Shown piece after piece: positions 17,189-25,946 of a stretch of 64,000 nt of DNA. The stretch covers positions 91,880 to 155,879 of the forward strand of contig JBAOII010000039.1 of assembly GCA_037045685.1 (NCBI GenBank), written 5' to 3'. Each line of letters starts with the position of its first letter. Within the stretch, counting starts at the first letter, position 1. Origin of the DNA: Competibacter_A sp037045685. GTDB lineage: Bacteria; Pseudomonadota; Gammaproteobacteria; Competibacterales; Competibacteraceae. The notes beneath the pieces were generated by a model. It searched no databases. It worked only from the letters and a program-made list of their open reading frames with translations, and was not told the DNA's origin. The translations under genes were made by a program, and so were the position numbers.

Positions 17189-18727
17189 ATGCTCAAGCTA
17201 CCGATTGGCATCCAAACCTTCCAGGAAATCCGCGAGGGCGGCTATTGCTACGTCGATAAGACCCCGCTGGTTGCCCGGTTGGTCGAGGAAGGCAAGTACT
17301 ACTTTCTCTCCCGCCCGCGCCGTTTCGGCAAAAGCCTGCTGGTCAGCACTCTGGCCGACGCTTTCGCCGGTCACCGGGCACTGTTCGCCGGGCTTCACTT
17401 GGAATCGCACTGGGATTGGGCGCGGCGCCATCCGGTCTTGCAACTCGACTTCGGCGAGGGCGTTCTCGGCACCACCGCCCTGCTCGACGCCAGCGTGGCC
17501 CTGCAACTGGCCGAATGCGCCCAAGCTTACGGTGTCACCCTGACCCAAGAACCGATCCACCTGCGCCTGCACGAACTGATCCGCGAATTGCACGTCCGCA
17601 CCGGCGAGCGGGTGGCGGTGCTGGTGGACGAATACGACAAGCCGATTTTGGACCATCTGGACCAGCCCGCCGTGGCGCTGGAATTGCGCGAAGGCTTGAA
17701 GAATCTCTACTCCGTGTTCAAGAGCCAGGACGCCCATCTGCGCTTCGTGCTGCTGACCGGCGTCAGCAAATTTTCCAAGGTGTCGCTGTTCTCGGGGCTG
17801 AACAACCTCAAGGACATCACTCTGGATGAGCGATACGCCACCGTGTGCGGCTACACCCAAGACGAGCTGGAAGACACCTTCGCCGGCCGACTGGACGGCG
17901 TGGACTTGGCCGAGGTCAAAAACTGGTACAACGGCTACAACTTTCTCGGCGAGCCGGTCTACAACCCCTTCGACGTGCTGTTGTACTTGGACAACCGCGA
18001 ATTCCGCAGTTACTGGTTCGAGACCGGCACCCCGACCTTTTTGATCAAGCTGCTGCAAGCCCGGCGCTACAGTATTCCCACCATCGAAAGCTTGGAGGCC
18101 GGCGAGGAACTGCTGGGCAGCTTCGACGTGGACGCCATTGAACCGGAGGCGCTGCTGTTCCAAACTGGCTACCTGACGATTCGGGAACGCTACCGGCGCG
18201 GCAACCTCTATCGCTATCGGCTGCGTTATCCCAATTTCGAGGTGCGCGCTAGCCTGCCAACCGCGATCCTGAACGCTTATGTCCCCAACATTCAGGACAG
18301 GTTGCGCACCGAGGATCGGATCTACGCCGCGCTGGATGCCGACGACCCGGACGGGCTGTATCGGGCCTTTCACGCCTTCTTCGCCTCCATCCCCCACGAC
18401 TGGCACCGGCGCAACGCCATCGCCGACTACGAGGGTTACTGGGCCTCGGTGGTCTATTGCTACTTCGCGGCTCTGGGCCTGACTGTCACCCCCGAAGACG
18501 CGACCAACCACGGCCGCATCGATCTGTCTATCCTGTTCGCCGAACGGGCCTATCTGCTGGAGTTCAAGGTGGTCGAGGCGGACGAGCCGACCGGCCGCGC
18601 CTTGGCGCAACTGCGGGCGCGAGGCTACGCGCAAAAGTTCGCCGGAATGCCGACGACGCTGATCGGCATGGAATTCGGCCGCGAGCAGCGCAATCTGGTG
18701 GGTTTCGAATGGGCGCGCGACGGTTAA
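17189..18727 (+). CDS. AAA-ATPase-like / PD-(D/E)XK nuclease superfamily protein
   Basis: A 512-residue protein of the family with an N-terminal AAA-ATPase_like domain (PF09820 type) and a C-terminal PDDEXK_9 domain (PF08011 type). The N-terminus has GIQTFQEIREGGYCYVDKT and a Walker A-like RPRRFGKSLLVSTL at residues 42-55. VAVLVDEYDKPILDHL is the Walker B region and FVLLTGVSKFSKVSLFSGLN the sensor region. The last 100 residues hold LSILFAERAYLLEFKVVE, the usual degenerate nuclease core. These proteins are often multi-copy and linked to mobile or accessory regions; their role is unproven. The gene stands alone, flanked by groEL 3' fragments, and has its own terminator hairpin downstream. Confidence 0.88.
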   Translation: MLKLPIGIQTFQEIREGGYCYVDKTPLVARLVEEGKYYFLSRPRRFGKSLLVSTLADAFAGHRALFAGLHLESHWDWARRHPVLQLDFGEGVLGTTALLDASVALQLAECAQAYGVTLTQEPIHLRLHELIRELHVRTGERVAVLVDEYDKPILDHLDQPAVALELREGLKNLYSVFKSQDAHLRFVLLTGVSKFSKVSLFSGLNNLKDITLDERYATVCGYTQDELEDTFAGRLDGVDLAEVKNWYNGYNFLGEPVYNPFDVLLYLDNREFRSYWFETGTPTFLIKLLQARRYSIPTIESLEAGEELLGSFDVDAIEPEALLFQTGYLTIRERYRRGNLYRYRLRYPNFEVRASLPTAILNAYVPNIQDRLRTEDRIYAALDADDPDGLYRAFHAFFASIPHDWHRRNAIADYEGYWASVVYCYFAALGLTVTPEDATNHGRIDLSILFAERAYLLEFKVVEADEPTGRALAQLRARGYAQKFAGMPTTLIGMEFGREQRNLVGFEWARDG

Positions 18728-18750
18728 AGGCACTTTTCGCCAACAAAAAA

Positions 18751-18770
18751 AGCCCCGCCGGAGCGGGGCT
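18751..18770. terminator. Terminator hairpin between the ATPase gene and the groEL remnant
   Basis: AGCCCCGC/GCGGGGCT stem with CGGA loop, flanked by A7 on the left and TTTTCTTTC on the right, so it can end transcripts from either side: the plus-strand ATPase gene (stop at 18727) and the minus-strand groEL remnant (stop at 18804). Confidence 0.85.
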
Positions 18771-18803
18771 TTTCTTTCGGATCGGACGATCTGCGGACGA
18801 CGC

Positions 18804-19137
18804 TTACATCATGTCGCCCATGCCGCCCACTGCCCACGCCGCGGCATCGGCGGCTCCTTCTTCTTGGGCAGCTCGGCGACCATCGCCTCGGTGGTGATCA
18901 GCAGCGCGGCCACGGACGCGGCGTTTTGCAGCGCGTAACGGGTCACCTTGGTCGGGTCCAGGACGCCCATCGCGACCATGTCGCCGTACCGCCGGTGGCG
19001 GCGTTGTAGCCGCAGTTGCCGCTGTTCTCCAGCACCTTGTTCATGACCACCGACGGCTCCTCGCCGGCGTTGGCCACGATCAGCAGCGGCTTGCTGGCCT
19101 TGGCGACGCCGCCCCAGACGCCTTCGCGTCCGGGCAA
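18804..19137 (-). pseudogene. groEL 3' remnant (copy B)
   Basis: The minus strand encodes a degraded GroEL C-terminus: PLLIVANAGEEPSVVMNKVL, SGNCGYNAATGG, then after a frameshift YGDMVAMGVLDPTKVTRYAL, QNAASVAALLITTEAMVAEL and a short tail ending GDMM-stop at 18804-18806. Roughly the last 110 residues of the usual 545 are present. The rest, and groES, are missing. Upstream sequence (19137-19297) has no chaperonin similarity. It is a truncated duplicate or recombination scar; a functional groEL must be elsewhere. Confidence 0.85.
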
Positions 19138-19297
19138 ATGCGGCTCCGGCAGCGACCGCGCTTCATCAGATCATGGGTGCCGTCCGTGCCATGCGACCAT
19201 ATCGAGCCCCCTTTCAGCTCGATACGATTCCATGCCACGCTTCAATCTCGTGACGACACTCTCTAGCGCGATCCGGGTCGGATGGACCGAGCGCCGC

Positions 19298-20515
19298 CTA
19301 ACCCTCAAACCGCCGGAACACCAGCGTGGCGTTGGTGCCACCGAAGCCGAAGCTGTTGGACATCACCACTTTGAGATCGGCGTCATCGACCCGCTGCCGG
19401 ACGATGGGGAAGCCTTCCGCCGCCGGATCGAGGGTTTCGATGTTGGCCGAGGCCGCGATGAAACGGTTGTCTATCATCAGCAGCGAGTAAATGGCCTCGT
19501 GCACGCCCGCCGCGCCCAGCGCGTGGCCGGTCAGCGGCTTGGTGGAGCTGATCGGCGGAATCCGCTCGCCGAACAGCTCGCGGATCGCCTCCAGCTCGCG
19601 GACATCGCCCACCGGCGTGCTGGTGCCGTGGGTGTTGATGTAATCCACCGGCTCGCTCACCCCTTCCAGCGCCAGCTTCATGCAGCGCAGCGCGCCTTCG
19701 CCGGAGGGCTGCACCATGTCGTAACCGTCCGAGGTCGCGCCGTATCCAACGAGTTCGCCGTAAATCCGCGCGCCGCGCCGGCGGGCGTGCTCCAGCTCCT
19801 CCAGCACCACCACGCCGCCGCCGCCGGAAATCACGAAACCGTCGCGGTTGGCGTCGTAAGTGCGGGAAGCGGTTTGCGGGGTGGCGTTGTACTTGGTGGA
19901 CAGCGCGCCCATGGCGTCGAACAGATGGGTCAGGCTCCAGTGCACTTCCTCGCCGCCGCCGGCGAACACGATGTCCTGCTTGTTCCACTGGATCAGCTCG
20001 GCGCCGTGGCCGATGCAGTGGGCGCCGGTGGCGCAGGCGGAACCGATGCTGTAGTTGACGCCCTTGATCTTGAACGGCGTCGCCAGACAGGCCGTGGTGG
20101 TGCTGCTCATGGTGCGCGGCACCATGTACGGCCCGACCCGCTTCAAGCCCTTGTTGCGCAGCAGATCGGCGGCTTCGACCATATTTTGCGGGCTGCCGCC
20201 GCCGGTGCCGGTCACCAGTCCGGCGCGCGGGTTGGACACCAGGTCCTCCGGCAACTGGGCGTCGGCGATGGCCTCGCGCATGGCGATGTAGTTGAAGGCG
20301 GCGGCATCGCCCATGAACCGCAGGATCTTGCGGTCGATCTGCGCCGCCAGATCCACCCGCAGCGGGCCGCGCACATGAGAGCGCAGGCCCCTTTCCTTGT
20401 AATCTTCCGCGTACTCCAGACCGCTGCGACCCTGCCGCAGCGATTCCAGCACTTCCCAGCGGTCGTTGCCGATGCTGGATACGATACCGATACCGGTTAC
20501 CACCACCCGTCTCAT
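19298..20515 (-). CDS. fabB: Beta-ketoacyl-ACP synthase I
   Basis: A 405-residue condensing enzyme of type II fatty acid synthesis, needed to elongate unsaturated acyl chains. The catalytic triad is visible: C161 (GSACATGAHCIGH), H296 (YINTHGTSTPVGD) and H331 (KPLTGHALGAAGVHE). The N-terminus MRRVVVTGIGIVSSIGND matches FabB. ATG 20515 is preceded by GAGGAT. fabA ends 11 bases upstream, giving the fabA-fabB operon typical of Pseudomonas-like gammaproteobacteria that make unsaturated fatty acids anaerobically. Confidence 0.96.
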   Translation of the reverse strand: MRRVVVTGIGIVSSIGNDRWEVLESLRQGRSGLEYAEDYKERGLRSHVRGPLRVDLAAQIDRKILRFMGDAAAFNYIAMREAIADAQLPEDLVSNPRAGLVTGTGGGSPQNMVEAADLLRNKGLKRVGPYMVPRTMSSTTTACLATPFKIKGVNYSIGSACATGAHCIGHGAELIQWNKQDIVFAGGGEEVHWSLTHLFDAMGALSTKYNATPQTASRTYDANRDGFVISGGGGVVVLEELEHARRRGARIYGELVGYGATSDGYDMVQPSGEGALRCMKLALEGVSEPVDYINTHGTSTPVGDVRELEAIRELFGERIPPISSTKPLTGHALGAAGVHEAIYSLLMIDNRFIAASANIETLDPAAEGFPIVRQRVDDADLKVVMSNSFGFGGTNATLVFRRFEG

Positions 20516-20526
20516 CGTCGCTATCC

Positions 20527-21042
20527 TCAAAAACCGTCGGTCGAGGTGAACAAACCGACCCGCAGGTCCTTGCCGGTATAAATGGTCCGGCCATCGACCT
20601 CCAGGTTCGCGTCGGCGATACCCATCACCAGTTTGCGCAAAATCACCCGTTTCATATGAATGTGATACGTCAGTTTTCTGGCTTCGGGGCGCACTTGGCC
20701 GGTGAACTTGACTTCACCGCAGCCGAGCGCCCGTCCCCGTCCCTGACCGCCCATCCAACCCAAAAAAAATCCGACCAGTTGCCACATCGCATCCAACCCC
20801 AAGCAACCGGGCATCACCGGATCACCGATAAAGTGGCAAGCAAAGAACCAAAGATCGGGATGAATGTCCAGTTCCGCGACGATCTCGCCCTTGCCGTATT
20901 GGCCGCCCTCGGCCCCGATGTGGACGATACGGTCCGCCATCAACATGTTCGGCAACGGTAATTGAGCGTTACCGGGACCGAACAATTCCCCGCGGGCGCA
21001 GGCGAGCAGTTCCTCGCGAGTATAGCTGGATTGTCTATTCAC
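20527..21042 (-). CDS. fabA: 3-hydroxydecanoyl-ACP dehydratase/isomerase
   Basis: A 171-residue FabA, matching the E. coli length. It dehydrates 3-hydroxydecanoyl-ACP and isomerises the product to cis-3-decenoyl-ACP, the branch point for unsaturated fatty acids. The active-site H70 (FFACHFIGDPVMPGC) and D84 (GLDAMWQLVGFFLGW) are present. I chose GTG 21042 (NRQSSYTREELLACARGELFG) because it aligns with the family start; the longer frame adds 33 unrelated residues. Operon with fabB. Divergent from the HD gene at 21210. Confidence 0.95.
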   Translation of the reverse strand: MNRQSSYTREELLACARGELFGPGNAQLPLPNMLMADRIVHIGAEGGQYGKGEIVAELDIHPDLWFFACHFIGDPVMPGCLGLDAMWQLVGFFLGWMGGQGRGRALGCGEVKFTGQVRPEARKLTYHIHMKRVILRKLVMGIADANLEVDGRTIYTGKDLRVGLFTSTDGF

Positions 21043-21209
21043 AACGGAGAATACCCTCTCTAATGATACGGTTTGGAAACCGGGATCGGACGAAAATTGA
21101 AATGGCATAAAAAGGAAATTATAAGGTTTTTTTACGGCCATTGGGCAATGAACGGCGGTTCTTTTCCGTTACAATACGGCTCATTTGTTCGCTTCCTGCG
21201 GGGAATATC

Positions 21210-21800
21210 TTGAATACACCCGACTTTCTCGTGCTGAACGCCATGCGGCTGGCGGAGCGCGCCCACCGCCAGCGCAACCACCGGCGCAAGGCCCCGCCCG
21301 GCGAGGATCGCCCCGCCTATTTCCTGCACTTGGCGGAGGTCGCTTGGCTGCTCGGCGACGCCGACGTTCGCGACGACGAGCTGATCGCCGCCGCTTTCCT
21401 GCACGACATCATCGAGGATTGCGACCACGACGAACACTCGTTGGCCGACGCCATCGGCAACGCCCGGGTCGCGGCGCTGGTGGCCGCCGTCTCGGAAATC
21501 GACAAAGGCCAAAGCTGGGAAACCCGCCAACAAACTTATCGCGAGCGTCTGGCGGCACTCAACGACCCGGCGACTCTGGCCTTGTCTTGCGCGGACAAGA
21601 TCTCCAACCTGATGGACATGAATCGGCTGTTGGCCAAGGGCCACGCCGTGGACCGCTTCACCAAGCGCGGTTTCGAGCCGCAACAAGCCAAGTTCGAGGC
21701 GCTGGATCGACTGTTCCAAGGCCGGGTGCCGGAACGGCTGTATCGGAGATTCCAGCGAGCGCTGGCGGAATTCCGGGAGCGCGGTCGGGACTCGGCCTGA
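21210..21800 (+). CDS. HD domain hydrolase (SpoT/MESH1-like fold)
   Basis: A 196-residue HD-superfamily metal-dependent phosphohydrolase. A histidine in PAYFLHLAEVAWLLG, the HD pair in AAFLHDIIEDCDHDEH, and a later aspartate in LSCADKISNLMDMNRLL give the H...HD...D metal set, in the order seen in RelA/SpoT hydrolase domains. No synthetase or TGS/ACT domain follows, so a small alarmone hydrolase is possible but unproven. TTG 21210 is chosen for the GGGGAA six bases upstream; the first ATG is at 21243. It stands alone, divergent from fabA. Confidence 0.75.
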   Translation: MNTPDFLVLNAMRLAERAHRQRNHRRKAPPGEDRPAYFLHLAEVAWLLGDADVRDDELIAAAFLHDIIEDCDHDEHSLADAIGNARVAALVAAVSEIDKGQSWETRQQTYRERLAALNDPATLALSCADKISNLMDMNRLLAKGHAVDRFTKRGFEPQQAKFEALDRLFQGRVPERLYRRFQRALAEFRERGRDSA

Positions 21801-21844
21801 GAAGCGCCGTTATACGGCCTCCGGCGAGCCCTGCTATCGAAAGG

Positions 21845-21890
21845 CACCCTCACCTCCGACCCCTCTCCCGCAGGGAGAGAAGGAGTCGCT
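21845..21890. repeat. Intergenic palindromic repeat (CCCTCACC...GGGAGAG type)
   Basis: Contains CACCCTCACCTCCGACCCC followed by the imperfect inverted repeat CTCTCCC-GCA-GGGAGAG. Related sequences lie at 53368-53406 (opposite orientation) and, weaker, 63030-63066. This resembles a widespread proteobacterial intergenic repeat; all three copies are between genes. Confidence 0.6.
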
Positions 21891-21900
21891 ATGCGGCCTC

Positions 21901-22503
21901 TCACCCCTCCGGGCGGTCGGTGCCGATCTTGTCCTCGGTGCCGGCCAGCAGATGGCGAATGTTGGAGCGGTGCCGCCAAATCAGCAGCCCGACCATGAGC
22001 AGCACGGCGGCGAGATAGGCCCCCGGCAGGCCGAACCACCACGCGAACACCGGCGCCAGCGCCGCCGCAGTCAAGGCCGACAACGAGGAAATGCGCACGA
22101 CGAACGCCATGAACAGCCAGGTGGCCAACGCCGCCAGCGCCACCGGGTACGACAAGCCGAGAATCGCCCCGAACGCGGTCGCCACGCCCTTGCCGCCCTC
22201 GAACCCGAAGAACACCGGATACAGATGCCCCAGGAACGCCGCCAGCGCGGTCAGAGCCAGCCCCGTTTCCTCCAAGCCCGCCAGCCGGGCCAACAGCACC
22301 GGCAACAGGCCCTTGAGAAAATCGCCGGCCAAAGTGATGGCGGCGGCTTTCTTGCCCCCAAAACGCAGCACGTTAGTGGCGCCGGGGTTGCGCGAGCCTT
22401 CGCTGCGGGGATCGGGCAGGCCCATCGCCCGACAGACGATGATCGCGGTGGAAACGGAACCGGCCAGGTAGCCGAGCACGACAAAGGTGAAGGTCGCAAA
22501 CAT
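21901..22503 (-). CDS. plsY: Acyl-phosphate glycerol-3-phosphate acyltransferase
   Basis: A 200-residue inner-membrane protein with about five hydrophobic segments. It transfers acyl groups from acyl phosphate to glycerol-3-phosphate, the first step of phospholipid synthesis. The three PlsY motifs are visible: GSVSTAIIVCR, SRNPGATNVLR(F)GGKKAA, and FFGFEGGKGVATAFG. ATG 22503 is used; TTG 22518 would add five residues. It is divergent from folB, as in many gammaproteobacteria. Confidence 0.94.
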   Translation of the reverse strand: MFATFTFVVLGYLAGSVSTAIIVCRAMGLPDPRSEGSRNPGATNVLRFGGKKAAAITLAGDFLKGLLPVLLARLAGLEETGLALTALAAFLGHLYPVFFGFEGGKGVATAFGAILGLSYPVALAALATWLFMAFVVRISSLSALTAAALAPVFAWWFGLPGAYLAAVLLMVGLLIWRHRSNIRHLLAGTEDKIGTDRPEG

Positions 22504-22617
22504 TAAGGTTGTCGCCAAACAGGTTCGACACTACCGGCAAGCCGACCGACGCTGGATGCGTCGGGGCCGGAGTGATTGATTTACGTTAAGATAAGCCACC
22601 ACCGCTCGGAACCCCGC

Positions 22618-22974
22618 ATGGATATCATTTTCATTCGCGAACTGCGCGTCCAGACTCTCATCGGCGTTTATCCCCGGGAACGCCAGACCCGGCAAACCCT
22701 GGTTCTCGATTTGGAGCTGGGCGCCGACATCCGGCCGGCGGCCGCGACCGACCGACTCGATGATACGCTCGATTACCAGCTCGTGGCACAGCGGATCGCC
22801 GAATTCGCCGCCGCCAGCGCTTTCCATCTGGTGGAAACCCTGGGCGAGCGGATCGCCGAGCTGCTGCTGCGGGAATTCGGCGTAGCCTGGTTGCGGCTGA
22901 CCCTGCGCAAACCCGGCGCGGTGCCCGACGCCAGAGAGGTCGGCATCGTCATCGAACGCGGCGACCGGAACTGA
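22618..22974 (+). CDS. folB: Dihydroneopterin aldolase
   Basis: A 118-residue FolB, which cleaves 7,8-dihydroneopterin to 6-hydroxymethyl-dihydropterin in folate synthesis. The N-terminus MDIIFIRELRVQTLIGVYPRE and the conserved FHLVETLGERIAELLL segment match; the terminal LTLRKPGAVP carries the conserved lysine. ATG 22618 aligns with the family start. folK follows after five bases, giving two consecutive folate steps in one operon. Confidence 0.94.
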   Translation: MDIIFIRELRVQTLIGVYPRERQTRQTLVLDLELGADIRPAAATDRLDDTLDYQLVAQRIAEFAAASAFHLVETLGERIAELLLREFGVAWLRLTLRKPGAVPDAREVGIVIERGDRN

Positions 22975-22979
22975 AGGGC

Positions 22980-23468
22980 ATGGCTTGGGTCTGCGTCGGC
23001 ATCGGCAGCAACATCGAACCGGAACGGAACATCCGAAACGGTTTGGCGGAACTGCGGCGGCGCTTCGGACCGCTGACCGTATCGACAGTCTACGCCAACG
23101 CGGCGGTCGGCTTCGCCGGCGATGATTTTCTGAATCTGGCGGTGCGATTCGACACCGGCCTGCCGGTTCTCGCCCTGGCCGCCGCGCTCTGGGAAATCGA
23201 AGCTCGCCACCAGCCTCGGGTCGGCGGCTCGAAATTCGCGCCGCGCGCCTTGGATTTGGACCTGTTGCTCTACGGGGATTTGGTGCTGCGCGAGAACGGC
23301 GTGCAGGTTCCCCGCGACGAAATCACCCGCTACGCTTTCGTGCTGCGACCGCTGGCCGAAATCGCCGGCAACCGTCGTCACCCGCTGCTGGGCGTCACCT
23401 TCGCCGAACTTTGGGCCGCGTTCGATCAATCGCGCGAGACGTTGAGGCCGGTGATTCTGGCGTCCTGA
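22980..23468 (+). CDS. folK: 2-amino-4-hydroxy-6-hydroxymethyldihydropteridine diphosphokinase
   Basis: A 162-residue HPPK, transferring pyrophosphate from ATP to the hydroxymethyl-pterin made by FolB. VCVGIGSNIEPERNIRNGL is the usual N-terminus; APRALDLDLLLYGD carries the metal-binding DxD and the R-x-LDLDLL signature; VPRDEITRYAFVLRPLAEI follows. It starts five bases after folB. Confidence 0.95.
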   Translation: MAWVCVGIGSNIEPERNIRNGLAELRRRFGPLTVSTVYANAAVGFAGDDFLNLAVRFDTGLPVLALAAALWEIEARHQPRVGGSKFAPRALDLDLLLYGDLVLRENGVQVPRDEITRYAFVLRPLAEIAGNRRHPLLGVTFAELWAAFDQSRETLRPVILAS

Positions 23469-23508
23469 TCCGGGGGTAGCGCCTTTTAGCTCGACCCTTA
23501 TGCGCGGT

Positions 23509-24228
23509 TTACAGCCGGCTCCACTGCGCGCGTCGCTGCTCTCGGATTCGCGGCATCAGCACCGCCACCAGCAGACAGGCGCCCAACAAGACCGCGCCCA
23601 TCAGGAAACGAATATTGTTGTTGTCGTCGCGCAACGCCCGGTTCTCTTGCTGGACGATTTGCAGTTCCCGCTCCAAGGTGACGGCCCGTTCCTGCAAGGC
23701 TTTGTTCCGCTCGTCGATCGCGACCGTATCGGCCGCCACCTTGCGATATTGCGCCAGTTGTTGGCGCAAGCGCAGAGCTTCCTCGTAAAGCTGCGGATAG
23801 CTGAATTCCTCGCCGCCCGGTTTGCCGACCACGTCATCCATGTGCTGTTTGAGATCGCCGTGCCGGGCCTGCAACTGCGCCAACTCCTCGCGGACGCCGG
23901 CCAACTGCTCCCGACTGCTTGGAGTATCGACAAGCTGATCGCTACGGATCCAGCCCTTCACGCCGGAGGGCACGCGAATTTGGCTGTAGCCCTTGGCGGA
24001 GTCCACTTTCAGCACTTCGATAGCGGAACCGCTCCGCACCGAGCCGATGACCTTGTAGCGCTCGGATGCTCCGGCCCGGAGGGGTATTTCCACCATGTCG
24101 CTCACGTAACCAGTGGTTCGGCTCTGAGTTTGAGGCAGAGGCTGAGGCTGATGCTGAGGCTGCGCCCGCACCGGAACGGTGGCGACCAGACACGCGGCCA
24201 ACAGGAGCGGGACGAGCAAATTTTTCAT
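23509..24228 (-). CDS. SH3 domain protein with C-terminal membrane anchor (TIGR04211/YgiM-like)
   Basis: A 239-residue envelope protein. An N-terminal signal peptide (MKNLLVPLLLAACLVATVPV) and a Gln/Pro linker precede a bacterial SH3 domain (GYVSDMVEIPLRAGAS...GWIRSDQLVDTPSS). A long coiled coil (EELAQLQARHGDLKQHM to LQIVQQENRAL) leads to a C-terminal membrane helix (FLMGAVLLGACLLVAVLM) and a basic tail. This order defines the SH3-and-anchor family, whose role is unknown. ATG 24228 is chosen for the signal peptide, though its ribosome binding site is weak. Confidence 0.83.
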   Translation of the reverse strand: MKNLLVPLLLAACLVATVPVRAQPQHQPQPLPQTQSRTTGYVSDMVEIPLRAGASERYKVIGSVRSGSAIEVLKVDSAKGYSQIRVPSGVKGWIRSDQLVDTPSSREQLAGVREELAQLQARHGDLKQHMDDVVGKPGGEEFSYPQLYEEALRLRQQLAQYRKVAADTVAIDERNKALQERAVTLERELQIVQQENRALRDDNNNIRFLMGAVLLGACLLVAVLMPRIREQRRAQWSRL

Positions 24229-24413
24229 CGGGAGCGGCGGCGGAACCGGAGAAGAGGGATGATCGATATCCATTTCGCATCATTTTACCCCCTTTTAGGG
24301 CCGGCTTATATCGATGAACACGCGATGGGCATAAGCGCCTGTCTTCGCGGATAGCGGTTTGCCCCGGCAACCCCACCCCGCCGCTTGTCAAGGAACCGGC
24401 GAATTCCGATACT

Positions 24414-24983
24414 ATGATCATGACCGAATCCACCTATTTGACCGACCAGTTCCTGATCGCCATGCCGACGCTGGCCGATCCGAACTTTTTTCAAACGGTG
24501 ACTTACATCAGCGAACACAACGCCAGCGGCGCCCTGGGGCTGGTCATCAACCGACCGTTGGGCCTGATGCTCGGCCAATTGCTGGAGCACCTGCAAATCG
24601 CCACCGACCGGCTCGATCTGGCTGCCCTGCCCGTCTACCAAGGCGGTCCGGTCCAGCCGGAGCAAGGCTTCGTCATCCACAGTCCTATCGGCCACTGGGG
24701 CGCGACCCTGCGCGTCACCGACCGGATCGGCATCACCACCTCCCGCGACATTTTACAGGCGGTGGCGCGCGGCGAAGGCCCCGATCATCTGCTGGTCACC
24801 CTCGGCTACGCCGGCTGGGGACCGGGCCAGTTGGAGCGGGAGATGGCCGACAACGCCTGGCTCTCCGCTGCAGCCGATCCCGACATTCTATTCCACAAGC
24901 CCAGCGATCAGCGCTGGTTCGCCGCCGCCGCCCTGCTGGGCATCGACCTGAACCTGCTGTCCGCCGATGCCGGCCACGCCTGA
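24414..24983 (+). CDS. YqgE/AlgH family protein (DUF179)
   Basis: A 189-residue protein with the DUF179 landmarks: LTDQFLIAMPTLADPNFFQTV at the start, GALGLVINRPLG, YQGGPVQPEQGFVIHS and LVTLGYAGWGPGQLE. The molecular function is not established. In gammaproteobacteria it sits directly before ruvX, as here, with a 17-base overlap. It heads the yqgE-ruvX-pyrR-pyrB-pyrC' group. Confidence 0.93.
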   Translation: MIMTESTYLTDQFLIAMPTLADPNFFQTVTYISEHNASGALGLVINRPLGLMLGQLLEHLQIATDRLDLAALPVYQGGPVQPEQGFVIHSPIGHWGATLRVTDRIGITTSRDILQAVARGEGPDHLLVTLGYAGWGPGQLEREMADNAWLSAAADPDILFHKPSDQRWFAAAALLGIDLNLLSADAGHA

Positions 24984-25470
24984 TCGTGGCCCGGAGCCGG
25001 CGACCGCCCCTTTTGTCTGCCGGATCGCGCTCGGCTTCGATTTTGGCCGGTCCCGCATCGGCGTCGCCATCGGCGAGGCCGTCACCGGCTCCGCCCGCCC
25101 GCTGCGCGTTCTGCCGGCTCGGCGGCAACGGCCGGACTGGGACGCCATCGGCCACCTCATCGCCGAATGGCGCCCGGATTTGCTGGTGGTCGGCGTGCCG
25201 CGTCACGCCGACGACACCGCCAACGCCGTGACCGAAGCCGCGCTGCGCTTCGGCCGCCAGTTGCACGGACGCTTTCGTCTGCCGGTCGCCACCATCGACG
25301 AGCGCCTGACCTCCTGGGAAGCCGAACGGCGGCAATTCGAGGCCGCCGCGACCGCCGGCCGGCGCCGGAGCGGCGCTTCCGCGCTGGACGCCGAGGCGGC
25401 GGCGGTCATTCTGGAAAGCTGGTTCAATCACCGACGGAGCCTCGACTCATGCGCGACGCCGAATTCCTGA
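24967..25470 (+). CDS. ruvX: Putative Holliday junction resolvase RuvX/YqgF
   Basis: A 167-residue RNase H-fold protein. IALGFDFGRSRIGVAIGEAVT carries the first acidic residue; LLVVGVPRHADDTAN and TIDERLTSWEAERR the following motifs; the final aspartate is in SALDAEAAAVILE. YqgF is linked to 16S rRNA 5' processing and to junction resolution. It overlaps yqgE by 17 bases and pyrR by 22, so it is cotranslated in a tight operon. Confidence 0.93.
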   Translation: MPATPDRGPEPATAPFVCRIALGFDFGRSRIGVAIGEAVTGSARPLRVLPARRQRPDWDAIGHLIAEWRPDLLVVGVPRHADDTANAVTEAALRFGRQLHGRFRLPVATIDERLTSWEAERRQFEAAATAGRRRSGASALDAEAAAVILESWFNHRRSLDSCATPNS

Positions 25471-25946
25471 TCGAAGCGATGGCCGTGCAACTCCGGGAAT
25501 TGCTGGCCCGGCGCGGCATCGCCGAACCCGCGCTGGTCGGCATCCACACCGGCGGCGTTTGGGTCGCCGAACGGCTGCGGCAACGGCTCGGCGTCGTCGC
25601 GCCGCTCGGCCGGCTGGACATCTCCTTCTACCGCGACGATTTCAGCCGGATCGGCGTCAATCCCCAAGTGCGCCCCTCGGAACTGCCGTTCGACGTGGAC
25701 GGCCGCCATCTGGTGTTGATCGACGACGTGCTGTACACCGGCCGCACCATCCGCGCCGCGCTGAACGAGCTGTTCGATTACGGCCGGCCGGCCTCGGTGC
25801 TGCTGGCGGTGCTGGTGGATCGCGGCGGCCGGGAATTGCCGATCGAAGCCCATGTGGCCGGGTCCCGGCTGGAACTGCCCGCCGACCACCACATCCAACT
25901 GACCGGCCCCGAACCCTTGCAACTGATCCTGCAAACCGCGCCATGA
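25449..25946 (+). CDS. pyrR: PyrR-type uracil phosphoribosyltransferase / pyr regulator
   Basis: A 165-residue type I phosphoribosyltransferase. The PRPP-binding signature VLIDDVLYTGRTIRAALNEL and the earlier VGIHTGGVWVAERL are both present. It lies directly before pyrB (ATGA overlap), the arrangement of Pseudomonas pyrR-pyrB-pyrC'. In Gram-positive bacteria PyrR binds pyr mRNA; here no obvious PyrR-binding antiterminator was seen before pyrB, since the genes overlap, so any regulatory role would act elsewhere. Confidence 0.93.
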   Translation: MRDAEFLIEAMAVQLRELLARRGIAEPALVGIHTGGVWVAERLRQRLGVVAPLGRLDISFYRDDFSRIGVNPQVRPSELPFDVDGRHLVLIDDVLYTGRTIRAALNELFDYGRPASVLLAVLVDRGGRELPIEAHVAGSRLELPADHHIQLTGPEPLQLILQTAP

